The notes beneath the pieces are model-generated. The model was given only the letters and a program-made list of their open reading frames with translations, ran no database searches and had not been told where the DNA came from. Shown in pieces: positions 1-10,610 of a stretch of DNA of 64,000 bases (the stretch's first letter is position 1; each line of letters begins with the position of its first letter). The stretch is from the NCBI RefSeq assembly GCF_030297155.1, contig NZ_AP028067.1:1240001-1304000 (forward strand), written 5' to 3'. Source of the stretch: Vibrio sp. FE10. GTDB lineage: Bacteria > Pseudomonadota > Gammaproteobacteria > Enterobacterales > Vibrionaceae. A program made the translations under genes and the position numbers.

Positions 1-277
1 ATCCTTCTGCCTGTGGGCATCTGAAGCGAAAGAGTTACCACTTAGTGCGGATATCGACTTTGAATCCTATTTTGCTCAAGGCGAGACGCTCTTCTGGGAA
101 ATGGAGAAGTTGAGTTTAGTCCAACAAGTATTTAGACGACCATTAGAGATATGGTTGGCCTTAGATCGTGCTATCTATCTGCAAGAACAAGGTTATGAAG
201 CTTCGATAGAAGAGTTTTGTGAGCGCAGTGCTACCCCTCGAAACCTGCTGATTCATGGTGTTAAGAGCAAACGTTAG
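1..277 (+). CDS. Unidentified protein, C-terminal 91 residues only
   Basis: The reading frame is open from the window edge (first complete codon at base 2) to TAG at 275-277, so only the C-terminus is present. The tail is acidic to neutral, has no membrane segment, and ends in a basic stretch after the motif PRNLLIHG. I do not recognise the family. A SAM-dependent methyltransferase tail is possible but this is only an impression. No T-rich terminator follows directly. An IS3 element begins 60 bases downstream and separates the gene from the hairpin terminator at 1655-1690, which may once have served it. Confidence 0.6.
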   Translation, partial: SFCLWASEAKELPLSADIDFESYFAQGETLFWEMEKLSLVQQVFRRPLEIWLALDRAIYLQEQGYEASIEEFCERSATPRNLLIHGVKSKR

Positions 278-365
278 ATCAACGTTGACGAGCGTATAAG
301 AAAGCTCGTTACCTACCTCTATTGAACAATAGGTATATGTCTCGTCCTAAAATACGTTGACGATT

Positions 366-1181
366 TTAGTAAGCCAGTAACGCAAGTTGCTGGCTTTTTT
401 CATGCATCTTATTTGGCGTATTCATACCTAGGCTGAGATGTGGCCTCATTTCGTTGTACGTATATATTGACTCTTCAACAAGTGTTTTCAACTCGCGAAG
501 ATCTTTGCACTGAGTAAGCAAGAACTCTTGCTTGAGGATACCATTGACCCGCTCAGCTAACGCGTTTTGGTAGCAGTCATAACCATCAGTCATTGATGGA
601 GTTATACCATGCTTTTTAAGTTTCTCTTGATAGAGGTTTGAGCAATACTGAAGCCCTCTATCTGAGTGATGGATTGTCGCATGACAATAACATCGAGTTT
701 TTACCGTCATATCTAAAGCCTTCACAACATCGCTCGCTTTCATTTCATTGCTAACTTCATACCCCATGATTTTACGGCTGAAGGCATCGGTAACCAATGA
801 CAAGTAGTGAACGCCCTCGTTTGACTGAACATAAGTGATGTCGCTCACCAGAACTTCTTCTGGTTTTGACGGAACGACTTCTTTTAGCAAGTTCGGATGT
901 TTTTTCATCCAGTGTCTGCTGTTCGTTGTTTTGGTGTAACTTCGTTTCGGCTTAACGAGTAAGCGCTCTTCTCTGAGGTAATTAAACAAAGCATCACGGC
1001 CAAGTTTTATTCCCTTAGCTATCAACTTCGGCTTCAGTAAGAAATAGAGCTTACGAGCTCCCAGCCGAGGCATGAATCGTCTTATCTCAAGCACCATCCC
1101 TTTCACAGGAGCAAGCACAGCCTGACGAGTGGTCTCACGCTTTTCTCTCTGATAGACACACTGACGAGATATATTGAGCAA
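366..1181 (-). CDS. IS3-family transposase, OrfB catalytic part
   Basis: This is the DDE integrase-like transposase domain. Counting from the TTG at 1181, the acidic triad falls at D114 (VLVSDITYV), D174 (HHSDRG) and E210 (NALAERVNG); the last two have the DD(35)E spacing of IS3 transposases. The frame stays open upstream of this TTG to about 1214, running through VSLSKACSLLN, so the working protein is most likely an OrfAB fusion made by -1 frameshifting near the end of orfA. The stop at 366-368 lies inside a hairpin near the left end of the element. Confidence 0.92.
   Translation of the reverse strand: MLNISRQCVYQREKRETTRQAVLAPVKGMVLEIRRFMPRLGARKLYFLLKPKLIAKGIKLGRDALFNYLREERLLVKPKRSYTKTTNSRHWMKKHPNLLKEVVPSKPEEVLVSDITYVQSNEGVHYLSLVTDAFSRKIMGYEVSNEMKASDVVKALDMTVKTRCYCHATIHHSDRGLQYCSNLYQEKLKKHGITPSMTDGYDCYQNALAERVNGILKQEFLLTQCKDLRELKTLVEESIYTYNEMRPHLSLGMNTPNKMHEKSQQLALLAY
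371..400 (+). terminator. Hairpin terminator inside the IS3 left end, facing inward
   Basis: An 11-bp stem (371-381 with 386-396, one G-U pair) closes a GCAA tetraloop and runs into six Ts at 395-400. Read on the plus strand it is a strong intrinsic terminator overlapping the last codons of orfB. It would stop transcripts entering from the gene at the left edge before they run antisense through the transposase. Confidence 0.7.
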
Positions 1182-1201
1182 TGAACAAGCTTTACTTAAG
1201 C

Positions 1202-1609
1202 TTACTTTCTTCTCTTTTTGAAGGCTTCTTGCTCCTTCGCTATATACTTTTTTCTTAGCGACATCCCGTGCTCAGCATCAAGAATATCAACAACCCTATT
1301 GAGAAGAAGGCATCTGAGACGTTCATCTTCGAGTTCTTGTTCAAGTCGTTTTATTTTTTGGGCAGGCGTTTCATTCGCTCTCGGTGATTTAGGCATCGTG
1401 TTCTTCCTTGGGTTGGTAGTCCAATCCATTTTGCCATGCTTTCTTAACCAAGTAAGAACAGTCGAACGACCTTGTATGCCGTAAATTGATTGGGCTTGTT
1501 TATAGGTCATGTCGCCCTTTTCGATGGCGTCTACAACCTGTAATTTAAAGCCTAGTGTGTAATCACGCTGAGTGCGCTTAACGTGGTGTTTATTTGGAAT
1601 GGTCATCAT
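1202..1609 (-). CDS. IS3-family OrfA, helix-turn-helix DNA-binding protein
   Basis: This 135-residue protein has an N-terminal helix-turn-helix region (about residues 18-60, including GRSTVLTWLRKHG). A leucine-zipper-like helix follows at about 85-115 (KIKRLEQELEDERLRCLLLN), the usual OrfA layout of end recognition plus multimerisation. The ORF opens with two ATG codons. It ends in the lysine-rich KKRRK, where C AAA AAG in the zero frame allows a -1 slip into the orfB frame. The slip site is inferred from the sequence, not demonstrated. Confidence 0.9.
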   Translation of the reverse strand: MMTIPNKHHVKRTQRDYTLGFKLQVVDAIEKGDMTYKQAQSIYGIQGRSTVLTWLRKHGKMDWTTNPRKNTMPKSPRANETPAQKIKRLEQELEDERLRCLLLNRVVDILDAEHGMSLRKKYIAKEQEAFKKRRK

Positions 1610-1654
1610 TAGTCCTCAATGTGTAAACACATTTCAGGACGGGACAATAGATAC

Positions 1655-1690
1655 AAAAAAGCCAGTTCGACGATGTCGGACTGGCTTTTT
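1655..1690 (-). terminator. Bidirectional terminator downstream of ald
   Basis: The stem AAAAAGCCAGT(T)CGAC / TCGGACTGGCTTTTT has A and T runs on both sides, so it can work on either strand. It ends the ald transcript on the minus strand. Before the IS3 insertion it probably also ended the gene at 1-277. Confidence 0.8.
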
Positions 1691-1752
1691 AATGTGTGTT
1701 GTAACTGAACGCTTCAACGAGAAAATTTTACGCTCAGTTAGTCACTACATCA

Positions 1753-2877
1753 CTAGTTAAACATTGCGATTGCTTCAGCGGGTGCTACGTATTCTAGGTC
1801 AAAGCTCTCTGCAACTTCTTTGCAAGTCACTTTACCGTGGATTACGTTTAGACCTTCTAGGAAACCTTCATCAGATAGAAGTGCTTCGCGGTAGCCTTTG
1901 TTCGCTAGCTTAACAATGTAAGGAAGTGTTGCATTGTTTAGTGCGTAAGTAGAAGTACGAGCAACGGCACCTGGCATGTTAGCAACACAGTAGTGAACTA
2001 CGTCATCAACGATGTAAGTTGGATCAGCGTGAGTGGTCGCGTGTGAAGTTTCGAAACAACCACCTTGGTCGATTGCAACATCAACAACAGCTGAACCTGG
2101 CTTCATCTTAGCGATGTGATCTTTTGTAACAAGTTTAGGAGCGGCTGCGCCTGGGATTAGTACTGCACCAATCACTAGGTCTGCTTCTAGAACATGCTTC
2201 TCAATAGCGTCTTCAGTAGAATAAACCACTTTTGCGCGACCTTGGAATTCTTCATCAAGACGACGAAGCGTATCTACGTTGCGATCAAGAATGGTTACGT
2301 CTGCGCGAAGGCCGACAGCCATACGTGCTGCGTTAGCACCAACAACGCCGCCGCCAACTACAACAACTTTCGCTGGCTCAACACCAGGAACGCCGCCAAG
2401 AAGAAGACCACAACCGCCGTTAGATTTTTCTAATGTTTGTGCACCTGCTTGAATAGACATGCGACCAGCGACTTCAGACATTGGTGCTAATAGTGGCAAG
2501 CGACCCATATTATCTGTTACAGTCTCATAGGCTACGCAGACAGCTTTGCTCTTGATTAGCTCTTCCGTTTGTGGAAAATCTGGTGCAAGGTGTAAATAGG
2601 TAAATAATATTTGCCCTTCACGAAGCATAGCTCGCTCGACAGCTTGAGGTTCTTTAACCTTTACAATCATCTCTGCTTTCGCGAAAACGTCAGCAGCAGT
2701 AGGAAGAATGGATGCGCCTACAGCGATGTAATCATCGTCTGAAAAACCGATACCAGTACCGGCATTGGTTTCAACAAAAACTTGGTGACTATGTGAGATT
2801 AGTTCTCTCACGCTAGCTGGGGTCATACCAACGCGGTATTCGTGGTTCTTGATTTCCTTAGGTACGCCAATGATCAT
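1753..2877 (-). CDS. ald: Alanine dehydrogenase
   Basis: This enzyme catalyses NAD-dependent reversible deamination of L-alanine to pyruvate and ammonium. The protein is 374 residues, the usual family length. Visible signatures are the N-terminal [16 protein letters not shown], the catalytic lysine in MIVKVKEP (K75), the active-site histidine in LFTYLHLAP (H96), and a Rossmann motif VVGGGVVG (about 173-180) followed by an acidic residue in TILDRN (D198). The gene is divergent from lrp with 156 bases between the starts, so Lrp control by alanine is likely; this is a known pattern, not shown here. A clear hairpin terminator lies downstream. Confidence 0.97.
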   Translation of the reverse strand: MIIGVPKEIKNHEYRVGMTPASVRELISHSHQVFVETNAGTGIGFSDDDYIAVGASILPTAADVFAKAEMIVKVKEPQAVERAMLREGQILFTYLHLAPDFPQTEELIKSKAVCVAYETVTDNMGRLPLLAPMSEVAGRMSIQAGAQTLEKSNGGCGLLLGGVPGVEPAKVVVVGGGVVGANAARMAVGLRADVTILDRNVDTLRRLDEEFQGRAKVVYSTEDAIEKHVLEADLVIGAVLIPGAAAPKLVTKDHIAKMKPGSAVVDVAIDQGGCFETSHATTHADPTYIVDDVVHYCVANMPGAVARTSTYALNNATLPYIVKLANKGYREALLSDEGFLEGLNVIHGKVTCKEVAESFDLEYVAPAEAIAMFN

Positions 2878-3033
2878 CCTGACTCCTTATTATATTATGG
2901 TTGTTTTATCTATGTGTAGGGTAATTCTGTCGAATTAATATCTAGTATAGATAGGTTCAGGTAGAATTTGATACCGAATATTAAAAAGTTGTAGTATATT
3001 TTTTTGCAAGGAAGTAATAAGGTGGAATAAAAA

Positions 3034-3528
3034 ATGGCAGACAATTATAAGAAGCCGTCCAAGGAACTAGATCGTATTGACCGCAACATTCTTAATGAGT
3101 TGCAAAAAGACGGTCGTATCTCAAACGTTGAACTCTCAAAACGAGTAGGACTTTCTCCCACTCCATGTCTTGAGCGTGTTCGTCGTTTAGAACGTCAAGG
3201 TTACATTACTGGGTACACAGCATTGCTGAACCCACAGTACCTTGATGCTTCACTTTTAGTGTTTGTTGAAATTACTTTGAACCGTGGTGCGCCAGATGTG
3301 TTCGAACAATTCAACACCGCTGTGCAGAAACTGGATGACATCCAAGAGTGTCATTTAGTGTCGGGTGATTTTGACTATCTTCTTAAAACTCGTGTATCGG
3401 ACATGGGTGCTTACCGTAAGTTGCTGGGTGATACGTTACTGCGTCTACCAGGCGTAAACGACACTCGTACTTACGTTGTAATGGAAGAAGTGAAACAAAC
3501 TAATCAACTTGTGATTAAAACTCGTTAA
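3034..3528 (+). CDS. lrp: Leucine-responsive regulatory protein
   Basis: This global feast/famine regulator of the Lrp/AsnC family is 164 residues, the same length as E. coli Lrp. An N-terminal helix-turn-helix (about residues 15-60: LDRIDRNILNELQKDGRISNVELS is its first part) is followed by the C-terminal RAM ligand-binding domain, with the family motif HLVSGDFDYLLK near residue 110. It is divergent from ald and followed by its own hairpin terminator at 3547-3575. The closeness to the E. coli protein suggests the global Lrp rather than a local AsnC paralogue. Confidence 0.96.
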   Translation: MADNYKKPSKELDRIDRNILNELQKDGRISNVELSKRVGLSPTPCLERVRRLERQGYITGYTALLNPQYLDASLLVFVEITLNRGAPDVFEQFNTAVQKLDDIQECHLVSGDFDYLLKTRVSDMGAYRKLLGDTLLRLPGVNDTRTYVVMEEVKQTNQLVIKTR

Positions 3529-3546
3529 TCACAATTGGTGAAATGA

Positions 3547-3575
3547 AAGAAAGCGGACATTTGTTCCGCTTTCTT
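3547..3575 (+). terminator. Intrinsic terminator of lrp
   Basis: A perfect 11-bp stem AAGAAAGCGGA / TCCGCTTTCTT with a 7-base loop lies 19 bases after the lrp stop. The downstream tract is T-rich but interrupted (TTCTTGCTTTC). Confidence 0.75.
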
Positions 3576-3691
3576 GCTTTCTGGAATTGGGTTTTTCTGT
3601 TTGATATGGTTAAATCAACAGTAGTTTCATGAAAACGAATGGCTCGTGCCGTTCGCTATGTTTTTATCCCGTTTAATTATTAAGTTGGTTT

Positions 3692-6600
3692 ATGTTCAAG
3701 CAGAGCAGTAATAAAGTAGAAACAATCATTAAAACGAGTGAAGAGCCTCAGTCTCCTCGTTTGAATGGTTCTCAACGTCTCAAAGAGTGCAGCCTGATTT
3801 TGGGTGTTCTCTTCTCTATTCTACTTGCCGTTGCGTTATTAACTTTTAGTCCTGCAGATCCATCATGGTCGCAAACGGCGTGGGGTGGTGACATTCAGAA
3901 TGCGGGTGGCTACCTAGGTGCATGGTTGGCGGATACGCTGTTCTTTGTGTTTGGTTCACTGGCTTACCCGCTACCTATATTAGTGACTGTGGCAGCATGG
4001 GTATTGTTCCGCAAACGTAATGAAGACGAACAAATCGACTTCATGTTGTGGGGTACTCGCTTACTTGGCTTAACCGTTCTTATTCTTACCAGCTGTGGTC
4101 TAGCGGATATTAACTTTGATGATATCTGGTACTTTTCATCAGGCGGCGTGGTTGGTGACGTATTAACAAGTCTTGCATTGCCAACGCTTAACGTCCTAGG
4201 TAGTACACTGGTTCTTCTTTTTTTATGGGGCGCTGGCTTTACTCTATTAACGGGTATTTCTTGGCTAAGTATCGTTGAATGGTTGGGTGAATGTGCGATT
4301 AAGCTGTTTACCTCTGCTGTTAATAAAGCACGTGGTGAAGACCAAGAGTTGCTTGAACCACAATTAAGAGAATCGGCAGACCGAGATTTAATCGAAGAAC
4401 GTCAGCAGCATCAAGAACCGACTTACCGCGATGTCCCTGCTATAGAAGACAATAAAGAATCAACAGAGCAAGATCAGCTTGATCCTGCACTGAGCTTCTC
4501 TGCGACCAATGACTCTTCTGATGCTGCGAATGCATTAGACAATACTGCATCGCCGAAGCGTCATTACAATATTCATATGCCAGTCGATGCGCCGACTAAG
4601 CAAGAAGCTCCCATCCAAGAACAGCCTCAACACGTTGAGCAAGAGCCTATTCCTGCTGCACCCGCTTACCAAGCGCCAGAAGAGCCTTTAGAAGAAGGTG
4701 TCGAACGTTCTAAGCAGTTGAACGCGACTATTGAGCAGTTAGAAAATGCCGCTATGTATGAAGATGATCTTGCTGAGCAGGAGCAGGTTGATGCGCATGA
4801 ATCTCAGATCGCGTACCAGCAATACATGCAGAATGAGCAACCAGCAGTTAATCCGACCGAAACGGTTGTTGAAAGCGCTGAGCCAGTCATGGATAGCTCA
4901 CCAGAAATAAATAACGAGTTCGATGCGGAAGATGTTCAACCAGAATCTCTATACGCTTCGCCAATGGGTGAAATAGAAGAAACACCACAAGAATTCTCAA
5001 CGCCTTTCGAGACAACGGAAGAGCAAAGCTTTGACCCTAATTCAGAGCTAGATGCTGAACCTATTTATAATGACGAAGAGCCACTTGCTCCGTCATCTTA
5101 CGAACAAGAGCCGACGCAAACGACTGAGCAAAACCAAGAACCAGTTGTTGATCTTCCTTGGGAAGAGGTAACAGAAGAAGAACCTGTACATCCAGACCAA
5201 GACGTAGCTGCATTCCAAAACATTGTTTCTGAAGCACAAGCAAACATGGCTGCAGCGCAAAACCCGTTCCTCGTTCAGCAAGATGTTAACTTGCCTAAAC
5301 CTGCAGAACCATTGCCAACACTTGAGCTGTTGTTCCATCCTGAAAAGCGTGAAACCTTCATTGATCGTGATGCGCTCGAAGCAATCGCTCGTTTGGTTGA
5401 ATCTAAATTAGCCGATTACAAAATCAAAGCTGATGTGGTTGATATTTTCCCTGGTCCAGTTATCACTCGATTCGAGTTAGACCTTGCTCCGGGTGTGAAA
5501 GTAAGTCGAATTTCTGGTCTTTCAATGGACTTAGCACGCTCACTTTCTGCATTGGCAGTGCGTGTCGTAGAGGTAATACCGGGCAAACCTTATGTTGGTT
5601 TAGAACTACCTAACATGAGCCGTCAAACGGTGTTCTTCTCTGATGTGGTTGCTAGCCCTCAGTTCCAAGAAGCGAAATCACCAACAACGGTTGTTCTAGG
5701 ACAAGACATTGCAGGTGAAGCGGTTATTGCTGACCTATCGAAAATGCCACACGTTCTTGTCGCAGGTACGACCGGTTCTGGTAAGTCGGTGGGTGTGAAC
5801 GTGATGATCTTGAGTATGCTTTACAAGGCATCACCTGAAGACGTTCGTTTCATCATGATTGACCCGAAAATGTTGGAATTGTCTATCTATGAGGGTATTC
5901 CACATCTATTGTCTGAAGTCGTTACCGACATGAAAGATGCGTCTAACGCCCTTCGTTGGTGTGTAGGCGAAATGGAGCGTCGTTATAAGCTGATGTCGGC
6001 GCTTGGTGTTCGTAACATCAAAGGCTACAACGACAAATTGAAGATGGCCGCGGAAGCTGGTCACCCAATTCATGACCCATTGTGGAAGCCGGGCGACAGC
6101 ATGGCCCCTGAAGCGCCATTGTTGGAAAAACTGCCTTACATCGTGGTTGTCGTCGATGAATTCGCTGATTTAATCATGGTAGTGGGCAAGAAAGTTGAAG
6201 AATTGATTGCTCGTTTAGCGCAGAAAGCGCGTGCTGCTGGTGTCCACTTGATCTTAGCCACTCAACGTCCTTCGGTGGATGTTATTACGGGTCTGATTAA
6301 AGCAAACATCCCGACACGTGTTGCCTTTACCGTATCGACCAAAACGGACTCTCGAACCATTCTTGACCAAGGTGGTGCAGAGTCACTGCTTGGTATGGGT
6401 GATATGTTGTACTTACCACCGGGTTCAAGCCACACAACTCGTGTACATGGCGCATTTGCATCTGATGATGATGTTCACGCGGTCGTGAATAACTGGAAAG
6501 CACGCGGTAAGCCAAACTATATTGAAGAGATTACTAACGGCGACCAAACCCCAGAAACACTATTGCCGGGTGAGAAGATGGAAGGCGATGAAGAAGTCGA

Positions 6601-6796
6601 TCCTCTGTTTGATCAAGTTGTCGAACACGTGGTTCATTCACGTCGTGGTTCAGTTTCTGGCGTGCAACGTCGATTCAAGATTGGCTACAACCGTGCCGCA
6701 CGAATTGTCGAGCAATTAGAGGCTCAAGGTATTGTAAGTGCTCCAGGACATAACGGTAATCGAGAAGTATTGGCGCCAGCGCCTCCAAAAGATTAG
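3692..6796 (+). CDS. ftsK: DNA translocase FtsK
   Basis: This membrane-anchored septal DNA pump moves chromosome termini and activates XerCD recombination at dif. The protein has 1034 residues. The N-terminal part (about 25-200) has four hydrophobic spans. A long acidic Glu/Gln/Pro-rich linker covers about 210-540. The RecA-like motor follows, with Walker [11 protein letters not shown] (about 692-701) and Walker [11 protein letters not shown] (about 818-828). A winged-helix gamma domain closes the protein (about 975-1030, with [19 protein letters not shown]). The linker is shorter than in the 1329-residue E. coli protein. The order lrp-ftsK-lolA-rarA-serS is conserved in gammaproteobacteria. 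Confidence 0.98.
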   Translation: MFKQSSNKVETIIKTSEEPQSPRLNGSQRLKECSLILGVLFSILLAVALLTFSPADPSWSQTAWGGDIQNAGGYLGAWLADTLFFVFGSLAYPLPILVTVAAWVLFRKRNEDEQIDFMLWGTRLLGLTVLILTSCGLADINFDDIWYFSSGGVVGDVLTSLALPTLNVLGSTLVLLFLWGAGFTLLTGISWLSIVEWLGECAIKLFTSAVNKARGEDQELLEPQLRESADRDLIEERQQHQEPTYRDVPAIEDNKESTEQDQLDPALSFSATNDSSDAANALDNTASPKRHYNIHMPVDAPTKQEAPIQEQPQHVEQEPIPAAPAYQAPEEPLEEGVERSKQLNATIEQLENAAMYEDDLAEQEQVDAHESQIAYQQYMQNEQPAVNPTETVVESAEPVMDSSPEINNEFDAEDVQPESLYASPMGEIEETPQEFSTPFETTEEQSFDPNSELDAEPIYNDEEPLAPSSYEQEPTQTTEQNQEPVVDLPWEEVTEEEPVHPDQDVAAFQNIVSEAQANMAAAQNPFLVQQDVNLPKPAEPLPTLELLFHPEKRETFIDRDALEAIARLVESKLADYKIKADVVDIFPGPVITRFELDLAPGVKVSRISGLSMDLARSLSALAVRVVEVIPGKPYVGLELPNMSRQTVFFSDVVASPQFQEAKSPTTVVLGQDIAGEAVIADLSKMPHVLVAGTTGSGKSVGVNVMILSMLYKASPEDVRFIMIDPKMLELSIYEGIPHLLSEVVTDMKDASNALRWCVGEMERRYKLMSALGVRNIKGYNDKLKMAAEAGHPIHDPLWKPGDSMAPEAPLLEKLPYIVVVVDEFADLIMVVGKKVEELIARLAQKARAAGVHLILATQRPSVDVITGLIKANIPTRVAFTVSTKTDSRTILDQGGAESLLGMGDMLYLPPGSSHTTRVHGAFASDDDVHAVVNNWKARGKPNYIEEITNGDQTPETLLPGEKMEGDEEVDPLFDQVVEHVVHSRRGSVSGVQRRFKIGYNRAARIVEQLEAQGIVSAPGHNGNREVLAPAPPKD

Positions 6797-6821
6797 TTCC
6801 AATAGGAACTCATAACTATTC

Positions 6822-6850
6822 AGTCGGTCAAAACCAAAACATGACCGACT
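6822..6850 (+). terminator. Hairpin after ftsK, lacking a T-tract
   Basis: A perfect 9-bp stem AGTCGGTCA / TGACCGACT with an 11-base loop lies shortly after the ftsK stop. A terminator would show a T-run next, but here the sequence passes directly into the 162-bp repeat element (TATACCAATC). Confidence 0.5.
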
Positions 6851-6851
6851 T

Positions 6852-7013
6852 ATACCAATCGTAGTAAATAACTGGTCACCCTAGCTGGTTAAAACGCTCG
6901 ATAACTGCGTTATAATTTTTGATTGTAGAATAACTACTTATCAAAAAATTACGCCTTGTTCTCAAGCCTTTTCCCGACGATATTTCTGATCACTTACTTA
7001 CTGTGATTGGTAT
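6852..7013. repeat. 162-bp intergenic element with terminal inverted repeats, copy 1
   Basis: The element runs from ATACCAATCGTAGTAAATAA to a right end that reads ATACCAATCACAGTAAGTAA on the other strand. A closely similar element of exactly the same length lies at 46277-46438. Inside, AATTTTTGAT and ATCAAAAAATT flank GTAG-AATAA-CTAC, which would fold into a long hairpin. It has no coding capacity. It looks like a non-autonomous MITE-type or REP-like element that occurs repeatedly in this genome. Confidence 0.85.
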
Positions 7014-7034
7014 TATGATTTAACAGGACTATTG

Positions 7035-7631
7035 ATGAAAAAAGTATTCGCACTTTTATTTATGAGCTTCTCAGTATTTGCTTCTCCGAAAGAAGAGTTG
7101 AGTAGCCGCTTGTCGCTGAATGCAGGCTTCAGCGCTGACTTCAAGCAAGTCGTAACCAGCCCTGACGGTGATGTTGTGATGGAAGGTGAGGGTACGGTAG
7201 AGATTGCACGCCCTAGCTTATTCCGTTGGGAAACCACTTTCCCTGATGAAAACCTATTGGTATCTGATGGCCAAAGCTTGTGGTACTACAGCCCGTTCAT
7301 TGAGCAAGTGAGCATTTACTGGCAAGAACAAGCCACATCACAAACGCCTTTTGTATTGCTGACTCGTAACCAAGAAAGTGATTGGGACAACTACAACGTC
7401 GCGCAAACGGGTAACCAATTTACGCTAACGCCAACGGCAGTGGATTCTAATCAAGGCGATTTCCAGATTAACATCACCGAGAAAGGCATTGTTCAGGGCT
7501 TTAATGTGATTGAACAAGACGGCCAAAAAGGTGAGTTTACCTTTAACAATGTTGATTTAGGTAAACCTGCTGCAGACCGCTTTACTTTTGTGGCGCCGGA
7601 AGGTGTCGAGGTCGACGACCAAAGAAACTGA
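7035..7631 (+). CDS. lolA: Outer-membrane lipoprotein carrier protein LolA
   Basis: This periplasmic chaperone accepts lipoproteins from LolCDE and passes them to LolB at the outer membrane. The start is placed at ATG 7035, preceded by an AACAGGA ribosome site; a TTG directly upstream would add one residue. The signal peptide is [16 protein letters not shown], with cleavage before SPKEE. The mature part has LolA features such as FSADFKQVV, the tryptophan of [11 protein letters not shown] and [13 protein letters not shown]. The gene sits in the conserved ftsK-lolA-rarA-serS order. The 162-bp element lies in its upstream region and may influence its promoter. Confidence 0.95.
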   Translation: MKKVFALLFMSFSVFASPKEELSSRLSLNAGFSADFKQVVTSPDGDVVMEGEGTVEIARPSLFRWETTFPDENLLVSDGQSLWYYSPFIEQVSIYWQEQATSQTPFVLLTRNQESDWDNYNVAQTGNQFTLTPTAVDSNQGDFQINITEKGIVQGFNVIEQDGQKGEFTFNNVDLGKPAADRFTFVAPEGVEVDDQRN

Positions 7632-7701
7632 TCCAAACTGGCAGATCGTTTGGTAGTAAGTCGATAGGCATTGATGCCATCAACGAATCAAGAGATTGCA
7701 A

Positions 7702-9051
7702 TTGAGTAATTACAGCTTAGATTTTGCAGGGGACGAAGATTTTCGTCCCCTTGCTGCTCGTATGAGACCTGAAACTGTTGAACAGTACATCGGTCAGCAG
7801 CATATATTAGGTCCAGGTAAACCCCTTCGCCGAGCGTTGGAAGCGGGCCATATCCACTCCATGATTTTATGGGGGCCTCCGGGCACCGGTAAAACCACGC
7901 TGGCAGAAGTGGCGGCAAATTACGCCAATGCAGAAGTTGAGCGCGTATCAGCGGTGACGTCGGGTGTAAAAGACATTCGTATCGCCATTGAAAAAGCGCG
8001 TGAGAACAAGCAAGCAGGGCGTAGAACGATTCTATTTGTGGACGAAGTCCATCGCTTTAACAAAAGTCAGCAAGATGCGTTCTTACCTCATATCGAAGAT
8101 GGCACGGTTACGTTTATCGGTGCGACTACAGAAAACCCTTCTTTTGAATTGAATAACGCTTTGTTGTCGCGTGCGCGTGTCTACAAACTGACTTCTCTCA
8201 ATACAGATGATATCGCCCTCGTCATTCGCCAAGCGATCGAAGATAAACAGCGCGGGTTGGGTGATGTGACGGCTGATTTTGCTGATAACGTTCTAGATCG
8301 CCTAGCTGAACTGGTCAACGGTGACGCTCGTATGTCGCTCAACTATCTTGAGTTGCTGTATGACATGGCAGAAGACAACGATAAGGGCGAGAAAGCGATA
8401 ACGTTGCAGTTGTTAGCTGAAGTGGCTGGTGAGAAGGTTGCTCGTTTCGATAACAAGGGTGATATTTGGTACGACCTAATCTCCGCCGTTCACAAGTCGA
8501 TTCGAGGCTCTAATCCCGATGCTGCGTTGTATTGGTCGGCGCGAATGATTGCAGCGGGTTGTGACCCTTTGTATATCGTGAGACGTTTGCTGGCGATTGC
8601 TTCTGAAGATATTGGTAATGCTGATCCAAGAGCAATGCAGGTCGCAATGTCGGCTTGGGATTGCTTCACACGTATTGGCCCAGCAGAAGGGGAGCGTGCG
8701 ATTGCTCAGGCGGTTGTCTATTTAGCGTGTGCACCTAAGAGTAATGCCGTTTACACCGCTTGGAAGCAAGCCTTAACGGACGCACACAATCTCCCTGAAT
8801 ATGAAGTGCCGCATCATTTGCGAAATGCACCCACAACTTTGATGAAGGACATGGGCTACGGGCAAGAATACCGTTATGCTCATGACGAACCAGGTGCCTA
8901 CGCGGCTGGAGAAAAGTATTTACCGCCTGAAATGGGCGAAACACAATACTATTTCCCAACAAAACGAGGCTTAGAGACCAAAATTGGCGAGAAGCTAGAT
9001 TATCTGGCGGATTTGGACGCAAAAAGCCCACAAAAACGCTATGAAAAGTAG
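7702..9051 (+). CDS. rarA: Replication-associated recombination protein A (MgsA/RarA AAA+ ATPase)
   Basis: This clamp-loader-like AAA+ ATPase acts at stalled replication forks. The chosen start is TTG 7702 ([10 protein letters not shown]), which matches the usual N-terminus of the family in Vibrio as I know it; a second TTG at 7696 would add two residues. Walker A is [10 protein letters not shown] (about residue 52), Walker B is LFVDEVHRF (about 112), and the sensor-1 region is [10 protein letters not shown]. The C-terminal half contains the tetramerisation region of the family ([16 protein letters not shown] and KSNAVYTAW). The protein is about 449 residues, normal for RarA. It follows lolA closely and precedes serS. 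Confidence 0.95.
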   Translation: MSNYSLDFAGDEDFRPLAARMRPETVEQYIGQQHILGPGKPLRRALEAGHIHSMILWGPPGTGKTTLAEVAANYANAEVERVSAVTSGVKDIRIAIEKARENKQAGRRTILFVDEVHRFNKSQQDAFLPHIEDGTVTFIGATTENPSFELNNALLSRARVYKLTSLNTDDIALVIRQAIEDKQRGLGDVTADFADNVLDRLAELVNGDARMSLNYLELLYDMAEDNDKGEKAITLQLLAEVAGEKVARFDNKGDIWYDLISAVHKSIRGSNPDAALYWSARMIAAGCDPLYIVRRLLAIASEDIGNADPRAMQVAMSAWDCFTRIGPAEGERAIAQAVVYLACAPKSNAVYTAWKQALTDAHNLPEYEVPHHLRNAPTTLMKDMGYGQEYRYAHDEPGAYAAGEKYLPPEMGETQYYFPTKRGLETKIGEKLDYLADLDAKSPQKRYEK

Positions 9052-9178
9052 TCTTTTTTGGATATCGTTACCTAGTCATAAAATTTATATTAAATCGTTA
9101 AAAATTGGTCGAAATAGCACCAGTTTTAGGGGTTTAGCAGTGATTCAGTAGCAAATTACTGAATATTCAAATAACTAA

Positions 9179-10501
<1,323 letters not shown>

Positions 10502-10552
10502 TGCCAATTTAGGTTAATCAAATTTAGATTAATCTGATTTGCCAAAATATTT

Positions 10553-10587
10553 AAAAGGCTTTGCTGTAATGGCAAAGCCTTTTTTGT
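10553..10587 (+). terminator. Intrinsic terminator of serS
   Basis: The stem AAAAGGCTTTGC / GCAAAGCCTTTT with loop TGTAATG is followed by a T-run. It lies about 50 bases after serS. Confidence 0.88.
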
Positions 10588-10610
10588 ATGTGGCCGTTGT
10601 AAAACAGAAG

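Larger units (their letters stand above)
338..1646 (-). mobile_element. Complete IS3-family insertion sequence, 1309 bp
   Basis: Imperfect terminal inverted repeats are visible: the left end reads TGTCTCGTCCTAAAAT and the right end, read inward on the minus strand, reads TGTCCCGTCCTGAAAT. Both ends have the TG...CA form of the IS3 family. The element is flanked by a 3-bp direct repeat ATA (335-337 and 1647-1649), the target duplication expected of this family. It carries orfA and orfB on the minus strand in the usual -1 relation. Nothing inside looks decayed, so the insertion is probably recent and possibly still active. Confidence 0.92.

Noticed and set aside
1218..1484. ORF antisense to IS3 orfA
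   Set aside because: Cys/Ser-rich shadow frame; orfA on the other strand has the clear HTH.
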